Shown: in pieces, positions 1-10,459 of the stretch
How the letters are laid out: each line of letters opens with the position of its first letter
How positions within the stretch are numbered: the stretch's first letter is position 1
Assembly (NCBI GenBank): GCA_947311845.1
Contig: CAMZMU010000034.1
Coordinates: 82,050,516-82,114,515, forward strand
DNA from: Poa pratensis
Lineage: Eukaryota > Streptophyta > Magnoliopsida > Poales > Poaceae
Length of the DNA: 64,000 nt
Reading direction: 5' to 3'
Program-made: the position numbers and the translations under genes
The notes under the pieces: generated by a model
The model's input: the letters and a program-made list of their open reading frames with translations, nothing else
Told to the model about the DNA's origin: nothing
The model's database searches: none

Positions 1-36
1 ACAAGATGTGGATTGTCGCTCCTTAAGAATCATCTC

Positions 37-170
37 ATAAAAACCTTGCTTAGGAAGCTAGGACAACTCAGAGGAGAAACTGTTCTTATTTCCCAAATGG
101 GCATGTACACCCGAGTCAATGATTACACTCAGAGGAGAAACTGTTCTTATAAAAACCTTGCTGACGAAGC
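37..170. repeat. short mosaic direct duplications
   Basis: A 24-bp block at 66-89 recurs exactly at 127-150, and a block at 37-58 recurs with small changes at 149-170. The second copies are fused, so they are a rearranged duplicate of the first segment. An 80-codon open frame runs through them (13-252) but has no recognisable domain and I do not call it a gene. Confidence 0.6.
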
Positions 171-251
171 CACACCACCACCACCACCAGCAACATGGGT
201 AGTGTTTCATTCTAAAAAATGTGGACAAGTTTCACAACAAAATCTGGTTTA

Positions 252-690
252 AGGTTATCTTGAGCTGACCCATATACTGTTGGATGTATAACCAACAGAT
301 AATGATTTTATACATCTGATTCATATAATAAAAAAAAAAAGAGCGCCAGATGGGCCGGCCCATCGTCTATACGCTTCAGCCGCTGCGCGTGAATAGCGCC
401 CCTAATGAGCCGCGTATAGCATTCAGCCTTCTCGGGTGTTCGATTCCGAGGAGAAAGCTGAAACGATCGCCTATGCATCACCTTTAGCGAGCTGTATCCA
501 CCGTCTCGCCCGCGTACGTCCCTAAATGGGCCAAGCCCAGCGCTGGGCAACCGCTACTCGCATCGAGCCTATGCATGCATGTACGTTCGGTCTTTACCCT
601 AAAAAACAAAAAGTACGTTCGTTCTTGATCTCAAACAAAAAAGTACGTTCGTACTAACAAAAGGATAATGTGTGCTTCTTTTCCTCTTTT
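252..690. other. intergenic, no gene recognised
   Basis: This stretch holds an A-run near 328-341, a GC-richer segment at 345-580 and three copies of the decamer agtacgttcg or close variants between 575 and 656. I see no coding sequence or element termini here. Confidence 0.4.
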
Positions 691-1545
691 GAATTTTCAA
701 AAGGAACATCTTCAAAAACTGGAATTTTTTTCAAAAAAGGAATCATTTTCAAAAAAATCGGAACCATTTTTCCAACTAGAACCATTTTAAAAAAAGGAAC
801 CATTTTTTGTTTTACTGAACCATTTTATAAAATCGAAACCATTTTCAAACAAAGGAACCATTTATCAAAAATGGAACCATTTTATGTTTTCCTGAACCAT
901 TTTATAAAATCACAACCAAACAAAAGAACCATTTATCAAAACTTGGAACCATTTTAAAAAATGGGAACCATTTTTTAGAAATTGGAACCATTTTTAAATC
1001 GGAAACATTTTCAGAAAACGGAACCATTTTTAAGAAATTGGAACCATTTTTTAAATAAAAAAGGAACCATTTTCAAAAAATCAGAACCATTTTTAAAAAC
1101 CGGAACTATTTTTTTCATTTGGAACCATTTTTTCGGTTCGGAACCATTTTTTATTCGGAACCATTTTCAAAAGTAACCATATTTTTGGTTCGGAACCATT
1201 TTAAAAAAGGAACCATTTTTTTCATTCGGAACCATTTTTAAAAATCGAAACCATTTTCAAAAAGGAACCATTTTCAAAATCGGAACCATTTTTTCGGTTC
1301 GGAACCATTTTCAAAAAGGAACCATTTTTTGGTTCGGAACCATTTTCAAAAAGGAACCATTTTTTTCATTCAGAACCATTTTCAAAAATCGGAACCATTT
1401 TTTCGGTTCGGAACCATTTTCAAAAAGGAACCATTTTTCCGGTTCGGAACCATTTTAAAAAAGGAACCATTTTCAAAAAAAGAACCATTTTCGAAAATCG
1501 AAACCATTTTTTAGAAATAATTATTTTCCAAAATATGAACCATTT
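690..1545 (+). repeat. GGAACCATTTT minisatellite array
   Basis: About 40 degenerate copies of an approximately 20-bp unit follow each other, each with a core GGAACCATTTT followed by an A-rich spacer such as CAAAAAA or AAAAAATC. In the middle and right parts (about 1120-1450) the unit alternates with TTTTTTCGGTTC, giving a higher-order period. All cores point the same way. Open frames through it (for example 670-957, 982-1176, 1329-1514) read as monotonous Pro-Phe/Thr-Ile repeats and are not genes. Confidence 0.9.
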
Positions 1546-1549
1546 TCAA

Positions 1550-1768
1550 AAATAGGCGAAAATTAAAACATAAAAAGGAAAAAGGAAAAAGTGAAACAAA
1601 AGAACAGAAAACAAAAAAATAAAACAGAAAAAGAAAACAGAAAAAGAAAACAGAAAAGAAAACATAAAAGAAACGAAAAAACGGAAAGAAGTAAAACGGA
1701 AAGAACAGGAAACAAAAAGAAACGAAAAAGAAAACGACAGAAAAAGAAAAAGAGTCGAAAACAGAAAA
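1550..1768 (+). repeat. purine-rich low-complexity tract
   Basis: An almost pure A/G strand made of gaaaaacagaaaa-type units directly follows the GGAACC array. Open frames on both strands (Lys/Arg-rich on plus, Phe/Ser-rich on minus) are consequences of the composition. Confidence 0.85.
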
Positions 1769-1774
1769 CCGTGA

Positions 1775-2078
1775 GGCCTCCTTTGATTCATGGGGTAGGA
1801 AAAGTAAAGGGATAGGAAATGTGTAGGATTGTGATGCCCTGCCAAGTTGAATCCTATGAACAAAGGAATTGCATGAAGAAATCATTGTCTTCCCGTAGGA
1901 TTTTTTACATGAGCTCAGACTTCATGTTCTTTTTCCTATGAAAACACACTAGACAATTCCTATAGGAATAGTTCCTACAGGAACAATTCCTATGAATCAA
2001 ACGATGATGGAAGGGAAAAATCCAACAGATCCCATTCCTACGAAAATCCTGTGAAAATCCTACAAATCAAAGAGGGCC
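1775..2078. mobile_element. Tourist/Harbinger-like MITE
   Basis: This 304-bp element starts GGCCTCCTTTGATTCAT and its right end reads, in reverse complement, GGCCCTCTTTGATTTGT, giving imperfect terminal inverted repeats. A 3-bp TGA flanks both ends (1772-1774 and 2079-2081), as expected for the 3-bp target duplications of PIF/Harbinger-related MITEs, although the usual target is TWA. Inside are several short palindromic motifs of the type ttcctataggaa. It has no coding capacity. Confidence 0.7.
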
Positions 2079-2122
2079 TGAAGAATATAAAGCAAGATAA
2101 AGAAACGTTATCACGTGCTTAA

Positions 2123-2190
2123 GCGTGGCCTAGTGGCTGTGCTTTGCTCCTCGGCCACGGACGTCCCAAGTTCGAATCGTGTCACCGCGC
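2123..2190 (+). other. tRNA-like sequence or SINE head
   Basis: A polymerase III box A match (TGGCCTAGTGG, 2126-2136) lies 33 bp upstream of a box B match (AGTTCGAATCG, 2169-2179). The ends GCGTGG and CACCGCGC could pair as an acceptor stem with one wobble, but the T stem does not pair. This fits a decayed tRNA copy or the head of a tRNA-derived SINE better than a working tRNA. Confidence 0.35.
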
Positions 2191-2284
2191 TTTGTTTTGT
2201 TCACTTTTCACTCTTGATGACTAGTGGGCCGACCCGTTAAAGAAAACGTAGCGGGCGATGCGATGCTAGGACTCGCAAAAGGCG

Positions 2285-2292
2285 ATATATAG
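2285..2292 (+). promoter_or_regulatory. candidate TATA box of the DUF6598 gene
   Basis: The sequence gatatatag lies about 175 bp upstream of the ATG at 2465 in GC-rich surroundings and is the only TATA-like motif in a sensible position. No transcription start can be confirmed from sequence. Confidence 0.35.
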
Positions 2293-2464
2293 GGTTTGCG
2301 CTGAAACGGCACGGTCCCGTCCGTTTTCAACCCAATATCGGACCTGCCCGTTTTCAACCCTATAAGACTCGGACTACTGTCCCGGGCCAGCCTGAGCATG
2401 GGGGCAAATAAGCATATACCAGCCGGATCACCTCCTTCTAGAAAACAAACCCCAAGTCTAGGCG

Positions 2465-4231
2465 ATGGCGACGGAGGCGGGGGATGGCCATCTTGGAGGA
2501 GAAGGTGGTTTTTCCGGAGGTTGGGATGGACAGAGAGAAATCCCTCTTGGAAGACCAGGTGATTTGTCCGGAAGGCACCCATATGTGGAGGAGGATTTCA
2601 ACATATCCGGATTCAAGTTGGACAAAGAAAATTTGGAGCTTCAGCTCAAGGATTTGAACATATGTGGATTCAGATTGGACAAAGAAAATTTGGAATCTTT
2701 CTTCCTTCTCGACCAAGAAGATATTGATGGTGGTGGTGAGGAGGAAGCGGAGGAGATGGACAGTAACAATTCCCCCATGGAGGAGCAGGTGCCTTGTATT
2801 GGATCCAAATTCAAATCCGAGATTGGGGAGGAGGTGGTGTTGGTTAAGTCCATAGTTGAACCAGTATCTTCCAGATTGGAGGTTTGTGAGGATGAGGCGA
2901 TTGACAGAGGCAAATCAGACGAACAATTAACCATGGAGAAGGAGGAGATGGCCGCAGAGGAAGAAGATTTTATGTGTTACAGAAGTGACTGGGAATCTTC
3001 ATGGAGATCCCGGTGCGGTTTCTTCGAAGATATGAGTGAGTAAACACACATCTTGCTCAATTTTGTTTGACTAGCTAGTTTACTTCCCGTTCTTTTACTA
3101 TTGATTGACCTTCCTTCTGAGAGAATGGATTTGCTTTGCTTATCACGTATTTGTGTCAGATTTCTAACGCATGCTTAACCTTGGTGCTGCATCCATGCAG
3201 CGCAAGTGAGTTCCATGCACTTTACACACTTGACACCTCTACGCAACAACTTGGACAATGGTACCGTTGGGGCCACCTTGCAGATCTTCTCCATCAAACT
3301 CGCAGAAATGAAAGGTGGCTTCAAATGGCCATTGTCTGTCTACGGTGTGGTTGCTGCCCGGGATGCTGTTGATCGCAATCGCAACCTTCTCTTCTGTTGC
3401 AATAGGAGGAGGAGTCAAAAAATCGAGCAAGATGTACGTATAGTATCTTTTCTTTCCATTTTCTTTTAGTGTATTGCTACATGCCTGTCTGGGTCATCTC
3501 TCTTGTTGATTAGTAGTTAATCAGGTGATTGATGATGCTTGCAGGATCCTTTTTTGCCCTTGATTGGTCCATCTCGTGCAATTGTGTGCATAGATCCTGT
3601 CGACTTTGAAATTCAACTGAAAGTTCAATTTGGATCACCGTCTCAAGATAGAGCATTGATCAGTGGGACGTACCATTACACTCGACGTGGTTCTGGTGTA
3701 AACATGATTTGCTTTGAGAACTGCTTCTGCAAAATAGAGTTACGCTTAGAGCGAGTTGTAGAGGCAGTCCAGGCCACTGTCTGCAGTGTACGTGTTCTCA
3801 AACAGGGGTCACAGCTATTTAAATATGGATGTCGAGTGGCTTGCTCCACGACATCATGTTCAACTGAGCTCATTGATGGTAAAGCCACTTATACTACTAA
3901 TGCCCCATCTGGTGAGGTTGTGCTGCTTAATTCTCATTGTCTAGCAATCTCTGAGGGTTCGGATGGTTATGTTGTTCTGGACCGGCGTGTTGTTCCTGTA
4001 CAACTTGATGGAAGCCTGGAAGTTCTCATACAAGTATACGCAGCATCTGGTGATATCGCTGCACAAGGTCAAGTCTCCTTCACGCCCAAATCCTGCAGCG
4101 TAAGTCAGGATATATTGTATGTTGGTGACGCTCAGGTGGAGATTAGTGTTGCTTGGTCCCTTCTTGTAGATGACAAGCGTGATATCGCGGGACATGGATG
4201 GGTGTTTGAAACCTCCCATCTCGAACACTGA
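2465..4231 (+). CDS. DUF6598 domain protein (three exons)
   Basis: I read three exons: 2465-3035, 3201-3433 and 3545-4231. Donors are GTGAGT and GTACGT; acceptors are ATGCAG and TTGCAG. Joining them keeps frame (phases 1 and 0) and gives about 496 aa. Residues 1-190 are acidic and probably disordered, and contain a duplicated segment ending LDKENLE (about 46-58 and 65-78). From about residue 195 the protein matches the grass-specific DUF6598 family: a MHFTHLTP start, the LQIFSIKLAE strand, the WPLSVYGVVAARD motif, the D-DPFLPLIGPSRAIV segment across the exon 2/3 junction, and a C-terminal beta-rich region ending in a stop at 4231. Members are often annotated as uncharacterised proteins; the function is not established. 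The start was chosen as the first ATG in frame after the TATA-like motif. No disruption is visible, so it may be functional. The weakest point is the exact first acceptor. Confidence 0.88.
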
Positions 4232-4734
4232 TGTGGTGCTTCAAATAGGAGGGCTATACAAGACCCCAACCCAATCATTTGATGTGTCCATTCGGCTTGT
4301 TTTAAGTGCCTTAAGCTTTAGTATCAATTAGCTAGTAAATCTCTAACTTTTCATGTATCGGGCATTGCTTATGCTATCTGGCTCTGTTCTGTTATCGACT
4401 GTAGCTTTAACGTTATGTTCTGTGATCCGCCTATGTTATCTGGCTAATTTCTATTATCAACTTTAACCTTGAAGAGTTGAAGTATTTTTAGCTTAGCGTC
4501 AGATTATTTGTGTGTGGGTCTTGCTGTTTTTATTCTGGTAGCACTTTCTTGAACGATTGACATTCGGAAAGCACAGGCAAATGCGCATAATACGGAGCCT
4601 AAATAGGAGTATGTAAAGTAGAAAGTCATTTTGTCTCTCGAGCTCCCAGTGATTACTATCTGTAAAAAAAACAGTAACTATATTTATAAGTTTCAAAAAA
4701 ATCTTAGATGTAGTCAATGATGTATACTACTAGT
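4232..4734. other. 3' flank of the DUF6598 gene
   Basis: AT-rich sequence follows the stop codon and presumably includes the 3' untranslated region. I see no clear polyadenylation signal or element. An open frame on the minus strand (4499-4717) has no recognisable content. Confidence 0.4.
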
Positions 4735-4898
4735 AGCATCTAAAATCCCAATGCCAAATTCTTTATATTGTGGGCTAAACAGAAATGACAAAACTTTGTA
4801 CATTTCGGTGATACATCTTACTAGCATGTAAAATCCCAATGCCAAATTAGTTGTATTATGGGCTACAAAAATAACAAAAACTTGTACATTTTGAAGAT
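4735..4898. repeat. 88-bp tandem duplication
   Basis: Two diverged copies lie head to tail at about 4735-4822 and 4823-4898. Both begin agcatctaaaatcccaatgc or agcatgtaaaatcccaatgc and end near an acttgtacattt-type motif. The next 180 bp are AT-rich without a recognisable feature. Confidence 0.7.
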
Positions 4899-5079
4899 TT
4901 GAATGTGTGTGCTAGATCAACATATTTGTCATTTTTATGTATCTCAAAATACAAAATATTTTAACTTGAAAGTTTGTACGTTTGTGGGATACATCATTCA
5001 TAACATGTAGGATTTTTTTCTTCAGATTTGTAAAAACTTGTAATCATGATTTTTCGAATTTTTAAAAATGACTAGCCCA

Positions 5080-5740
5080 GGAGCAAGAAATCTCCACTTG
5101 CACATCCTCATCGACATAACAAAATGCTCACCCTTCCCACTCTTCTCCCCACATTTTGTGGGGCATTATATACTAGGAGCGGCATACCGCGCTAAACCGA
5201 CAACGCATGATTGTAACCAATACTAAAGCATACATCCCGCTGTATGGTGAATAAAGGTATGTTTTAAAGTTCATGCGGGTTCTATTTCTAGCCCCATTAG
5301 GGCCTGTTATGTTGCAACCCTATCTCATATCTTGTATATATTTGTATCGGTAGAAACCGTTTCTTCTCACTTTACTCGAAAACCGTCTCCAATCTTAAAA
5401 ACATGCTTTGTTCACTATGTCGAAAAGGCAAAAACAGATCACATGTGCTGGATTGTGGATGATATTGTTCCCATGTACATATGGAAGGGCGGAGATGCTG
5501 CCGGTGTCTTCGGTCGCTCCGTCACGTGCACAACCACCCTAGTGGCAATGAGTCGTGATTCTTTGAGGTTGAAAGCCGTACGCTTAGTCAAACCCACTCA
5601 TCTTCGTCCTCTCCTCTTACATGTAAGGTACACAAGGACACGATGCCATATTTTACATGGGGATTTAGATGAAGAAGGACAATAAGCAAGCCAGAATTAA
5701 AAAATATTTCTCGTGATTAAGTCCTTACTTACTTTATCAT
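5080..5740. other. unassigned region with one open frame
   Basis: An open frame at 5332-5685 (117 codons on plus) has no start context and no domain I recognise; its mid part has ordinary amino-acid composition, so a decayed gene or element fragment is possible. Nothing else is visible. Confidence 0.25.
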
Positions 5741-5742
5741 AT

Positions 5743-5943
5743 TCACAGGTCTTTCACATGCTGAAACAAATTGATTATGAGCTTATTAACAAGTTTTTTC
5801 CAACAGATAGCCATAGAGTCGTGCTCCACGAATTGCTGGAAGAACTTGTGCTTTCTAGAGGAGTTAATACCCCCACGTGTTAGCTTCTCAGTGACGTAAG
5901 CTCCAACCGGAGCCGGTGACATGATTGTGTAAGACGAGGCCAT
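5743..5943 (-). pseudogene. Copia gag N-terminus fragment
   Basis: The 66-codon frame begins with Met-Ala-Ser-Ser and carries the motif AYVTEKLTRGG, which resembles the conserved VTEKLTRxN segment at the start of plant Copia gag proteins (UBN2/gag-polypeptide type). After about residue 30 the similarity fades and the frame stops. It lies just downstream of a degenerate primer-binding site and LTR, which supports the call. It is a truncated, nonfunctional piece. Confidence 0.5.
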
Positions 5944-6238
5944 GACTTGATCTGATCAGAATGTTTAGATGTATATGAAGAAGATGAGCTCTGATATTAT
6001 ATTGGTTTTACATATTCGTTTTGGGAGCATTGCCCTTATTCTTGGGCACCCTTATTCTCGGGGACAGGTACGTGTTATATACTGAAGCCAGGAAAAGCCT
6101 CGGGTGTGGCCTAAAAGAAGATCGACCGAATCCGGTCGTTACAATGTGAAAGGTGATCGTGTCACTATAAACCTCTCCGATCTTCATATGAGTCGGTTCA
6201 GGTTCATACTATGACATGTACGCACATATATTCTAACA
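5745..6238 (-). mobile_element. Copia retrotransposon relic, 5' end
   Basis: On the minus strand a putative 5' LTR (6238 down to 6003) begins TGTTAGAATATATG and ends CA. It is followed by a degenerate initiator-Met-tRNA primer site (minus TAATATCAGAGC near 5999-5988, compare TGGTATCAGAGC) and, about 45 bp further, an ATG at 5943 opening a Copia-type gag start. The rest of gag, pol and the other LTR are missing, so only the first roughly 500 bp survive. Confidence 0.55.
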
Positions 6239-6240
6239 AA

Positions 6241-6495
6241 TGCACCACCACGGGGCTTATCCATCAGATTGTAAGATGGAGAGTGCAAAGAATATCAGCA
6301 TTATCAAAAAATATTCTCTAGATGAACCATCTTGACTACAAAATGTAAGGACACGAATAAAACAACTAGAACATGCTTTAATGCATACTGGAGATTTATG
6401 ATAAGCTATATTTTCATCTCGTCATCCTTCTGAAGAGAAACCGGGGTGTTCTCATGATTCAATGCAGGCTTAAGCTAAACGCAACAATTCTCTTA
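6241..6495. other. spacer between Copia relic and LINE
   Basis: About 250 bp with no recognisable coding sequence or element end. Confidence 0.4.
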
Positions 6496-7295
6496 TTTAT
6501 TTATCGAAAAAGGGAGCTTTATTATTTAAAAAGTTTTAAGCATTACACTTAGCCTCTGTATAGATAGGATGCATACAGCCGACACAAGTCCACAAGTCTT
6601 AAAAGAAATAAAAATGCGAATTACATATCATGATGAGAAATTGTAAAAACGCCTATGGTGGTGGAGGACAGATCCAAAGATTATGCTTCCATCCATGTTG
6701 GGGGAAAAAGTACCTCACCGTTTACTCCGGTCGTGTACACACCTCAATAAACAGGTCGCGATGCTCCATAGGTTGTAGCAGCGACCATGAGAAACGAATT
6801 TTAATCATTAAAATCTTGTCATTTCTGCAAAGACAAAGCGATCATATAACGGCAAGTGCTCCCACCCTAATAAGTCGTTTAAACCTAGATCTGCACCATT
6901 GACCAATTGCCAAGAATATTTACAATGCTTCATGGTGGGTATAAGGTAGAACCTATCTAGATGACTAGCGATTTAGAACCAATGAATTTACAGTTGAAGA
7001 TAAGTGTTTGATAGTCTTGTCGTTATGACAGAAGGCATACTTTTTATTCCATGCCAATTATGTTTTGCAAGGTTGTCCTTAGTGAGTATTACACCTTGTC
7101 AAAGATACCAAGCAAAAACTTTAACTTCTAGTAGAATCTTCATCTTCCATTTTTCTTTTATTATCCAGTGGCACATCCGGCTCAACTAAATCTTTGTACA
7201 TAGAGTCCATCAAGAATTTACCACTCGTGTGCAAATTCCATCGAAACTCGTCGGTCCCCTGCGTTAAATTTACCAATGCCAGACGATGTAGCAAC

Positions 7296-8310
7296 TCATT
7301 CCAAGATGCTAGTCAGGAACCAACAAGATCTTTTCTGAACGTCACATTTGGTGGGGACGTTCCAACACATAGCGAATGTATCGCTTTTATGACGTCCAAG
7401 GACAATATTGTATAAAGTTGGATAATGTTCTTGGAGCGTGGCAATACCTAGCCATTTATCCTCCCAGAACCTTATTTCCGAGCCATCCTTGATAGAGAAC
7501 GAACCATATGGTAATAATAATTTCTCCATCGCTATCAGACCAGCCCAAAAGTGTGAATCACCTAGTTTCCAAAAAAGCTACGATACTGCACATGAGCCAA
7601 TGACATTTCTCCTTAGAAGAGTTTGCCATACCCCAGCTTCGGTAAGAAGCTTGAACAACCATTAACCTAGGAGGGTTCTATTCTTGACATCAAGGTCATG
7701 AATCCCAAGTCCTCCTTGATCTTTAGGACATCACACTACATTTTATTGAGCTAGTCGATATTTCTTTTTCTCACTATCACCTTGCCAAAACAATCTTGAT
7801 AAAAAATAATCCAATGCAAAACTCCTTTTAGTAATTGGAAAAAAGAAATCACATACAGTACCATATTAGTTAGGACTGAATTTATGAGAACCAATCTACC
7901 ATCCAACGATAGTAATTTTCCTTCACAGCTACTTAAACGTTGTTGTAGCCTCTCCTCGACGTGTATCCATTGAGCATTTGTTAGCCTCCGGCAATGAATC
8001 AGAATGACAAGATAACTAATTGGAAACTGGCCTTGCCCGTAGCCGAATAAATTAGCATAAAGGTTAGCCTCGGCCCGGGCCTCGCCGAAACAAAACAATT
8101 CACTTTTATAGAAATTAATTTTTAGATCTGAGAGCGCTCGAAAAATGATAAAATTAATTTCAGATTTCTTGCCTTTTTTAGGTCATGTTCCGTAAAGAGA
8201 ATTGTATTATTGACATATTGAAGAATAGATAGACCTCCATCCACCAGATGTCTGACTACACCTTTAATTTGGTCATTATTTTTTGCACGCTCTATGATTA
8301 TGGCTAACAT
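7296..8310 (-). pseudogene. LINE reverse transcriptase, active-site to tail
   Basis: Three frames carry recognisable pieces. At 8310-8122 the palm contains GGLSILQYVNNTILF, where functional elements have a YADD or YVDD-type box; here both metal-binding aspartates are replaced by Asn. At 8098-7751 the segment LSSCEGKLLSLDGRLVLINS is the typical plant LINE region after the palm. At 7529-7296 the DGSEIRFWEDKW motif leads into the zf-RVT region. Stops between them show the ORF is dead. Confidence 0.8.
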
Positions 8311-8814
8311 ATGTACAACTATACTAAACAGTATTAGTGATAATGGGGCGCCTTGTCGTCATCCTTTTTTGTTTGGAAGTATCTACCAACATCATCATTG
8401 ACTTTCATGGTTACACTTCCCATGAAAACAAAATTATGGATTATAAGCCTTTATCATAAGCCTTTTCAAAGTCGATCTTTAGTATGAATCCATTCATTTT
8501 TTTCCAATGCAACTCATGAACAGTTTCATGTAGTATCACTACCCCATCTAGGATATTTCGACTTCGCATAAAAGTAGCCTGGGTCAGACAGCCACTGAAT
8601 TAAGCCTAATAGTAGCGGTTTTCGTGAATATTTTGAAGCAAACGTTTAGAAGACATATAGTTCTATATTGTTGGATCATTTCTGCTTCACTAACTTTTGG
8701 GAACAAAATTATCTCACTGAAATTAGGTGAAATAGCTCGAGTTGTCCAACATGAAGAGGATTGAACAACTCGAGCAAATCCATTTTAATTATCTCCTAGA
8801 TGTTCTGAGCACAC

Positions 8815-9180
8815 TCAGCTGGAAAACCATCTGAACTCGGGCCTTTTTTGTGTTCCATTTGGAAACCCGCCTTTTTTTTTACTTTCCCCATAATAAGGTG
8901 CGGTAAGGAGGGCATTCTCCTCATCACAAACTTGCGGAATGTCATTTGTTTGGGTTTCGTCCATCGAAAAGTTACCCTCGTCTGGCTCTACGAACATATT
9001 TTTATAATACTTTTAATATACGATTTGAGTTCCTCAATGTCCTTCGATCGTACCCTCATCTTGAACAAGAGAGTGAATAAGTTTCTTCCGATGTCTGCCA
9101 TTAGCTAGACTATGAAAGTATCTTGTATTCGAATCTCCTTAATTACAAAATGAATTGGGCTTTTGATCATTAATATCATT
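8815..9180 (-). pseudogene. LINE ORF2, region before the RT palm
   Basis: Minus-strand frames show a degraded GDSNTRYFH-ANGRxR motif near 9160-9090 and then, at 8997-8815, an acidic linker followed by a SSDGFPAE-like segment split across frames. These are the expected landmarks between the endonuclease and RT domains of plant LINEs. At least two stops and a frameshift interrupt it. Confidence 0.65.
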
Positions 9181-9330
9181 TGAGGTCCTCTTTGCGAAGA
9201 AGGACCAGCAATCTGGACATTGGAAATTAGCCCTTAAACAGGAATCTATGAGCATACGGAAGTTTGTATCAGAGATCAGATCAAGGGTCCGGACATATAT
9301 TTGTAGTAAATCAGTTGAAATAATTGTAAC

Positions 9331-9858
9331 AACAATATATCAAATTTTGTTTGGTCTTTAGTTTTACCCAATTATTAGATATTTCCCACTCCATCCAACT
9401 GTTGCTTTTTTAGATTATACAAGCTGAGAAGGCGTATATAGATGCAGTAAGTATTAAAGTTATAATAAAAAAATACTTTGTTCACTTGAAATAAAGAGTA
9501 TAATATTTTGAAATTCATATTTTATAAAGTACTGCAAATAACATCACATTTGTAGTACCTATGCAATTGTCCAAGCAACACTCCCAAATTGTCAGGAAGA
9601 ACTATCCATAGGTCAACAGAAAATTAGCAAGGATACAACAGTGTTCATTCATTTGATAACTTTCATTTCTTAAATCCCCAGAGAACAAACTCTAGTCTAT
9701 CCAGATAAGCCAGTAGACTGTCCAAAATGCAACCATAGTTACAGAGATCCCGTTCCCTAACTATGCATGGTTCAAGTCCAGCAAGTGAAACCCAATTCTA
9801 CAGCAATACACAGCACACCGATAATCACAAAGGAGATCAACCGTACAATAAACCAAGG
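9331..9858. other. AT-rich spacer and pseudogene 3' flank
   Basis: No coding sequence is seen. The right half (about 9560-9858) reads on the minus strand as a plausible 3' untranslated region of the neighbouring GDSL pseudogene, but this is only an inference from position. Confidence 0.35.
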
Positions 9859-10440
9859 AGCAAGAGCCAGATCTTGATTCCCTGCCTCACTGCATCAACA
9901 AGAAGCTGAATGGCTTTATTAATTTAAAGTCGGGCTTCGCTCGAGCCTTCCGTCTACAAGAAGCTGAATGAATCCCCACGGGAGGCAATGCATATGGACG
10001 TCAGAGATATTGCGCAGGTGGTAGTGGATGAAGTCGTTGCTCCCGATGGACACAAAGAACACCGACCTCTTGAACAGGTCCACCGTTGCTACCTCCTCAA
10101 GAGTCAGTGCCAGCTGCTCATATGTGTCCTCAACCTGCTCCGTTTGCTGGGTCAGCGACACATGCATTCCCTTCAAGTGCTACCAAAATCGCAAGAACCA
10201 TACCTCATTAGCATCATACGAAGTGAACAAACCACCCGCAAACAGATCCCTCAGCAACACCACGGCGTTATTATTAGATTGATATTGGCGGAGAGGATGT
10301 CGTCATTTCGGCTGCCACGGACGCATAGTTGACGCCTTGGATCATTCCAACAACGTTGCTGAGGCCAACATTGCCGACACCCATTCAGATGTTCTGCTAA
10401 AGGTATGGGGGCAAAAAGGGAAGCCCCAGTTTCTCCGTTG
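9859..10440 (-). pseudogene. GDSL esterase/lipase pseudogene
   Basis: On the minus strand two exon-like blocks survive. Block 1 (about 10440-10300) reads LGLPFLPPYL, then after stops MGVGNVGLSNVVGMIQGVNYAS, the segment leading to the oxyanion block of GDSL hydrolases. Block 2 (about 10176-9859) reads MHVSLTQQTEQVEDTYEQL, then SVFFVSIGSNDFIHYHLRN, containing the GxND block III. The N-terminal GDSL motif and the C-terminal DxxH catalytic pair are absent, and stops interrupt block 1. Between the blocks about 120 bp could be a remnant intron. Block 2 is interrupted at 9913-9955 by a LINE stub; without it the frame runs through QLLV into DAVRQGIK, the expected family continuation. These enzymes are secreted lipid or ester hydrolases; this copy cannot be active. 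Confidence 0.75.
9913..9955 (-). mobile_element. 43-bp 5'-truncated LINE stub with 15-bp TSD
   Basis: The 15-mer acaagaagctgaatg occurs exactly at 9898-9912 and again at 9956-9970. The 43 bp between read, on the minus strand, as a LINE-type 3' end finishing in TTTAAATTAATAAAGC. This is the signature of target-primed reverse transcription that stopped after a few tens of bases. Confidence 0.8.
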
Positions 10441-10459
10441 TAGTAAATCAAAAAGGGAT

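Larger units (their letters stand above)
6496..9330 (-). mobile_element. degenerate LINE (non-LTR retrotransposon)
   Basis: Reading the minus strand, fragments appear in ORF2 order. First comes a DSNTRYFH-like segment near 9150, then a SSDGFPAE segment near 8830 (normally GPDGFPAE). A GAPLSLILFS palm motif lies near 8340, the active-site region near 8220, the GKLLSLDGRLVLINSV thumb segment near 7900, and a zinc-finger-like RVT tail below 7530. The 3' end is near 6496, where the minus strand reads AATAAAGCTCCC followed by an A-rich tail. Many stops and frameshifts break it. The 5' boundary near 9330 is approximate and no target duplication was identified. Confidence 0.8.

Noticed and set aside
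690..1545. CRISPR-like short repeats
   Set aside because: Units are degenerate, adjacent and A/T-padded; this is a minisatellite.
1511..1885. Phe/Ser-rich and Lys/Arg-rich open frames
   Set aside because: They are products of the purine-rich tract; no start context or domain.
2123..2190. Functional tRNA gene
   Set aside because: The T stem does not pair and no clear anticodon arm could be drawn.
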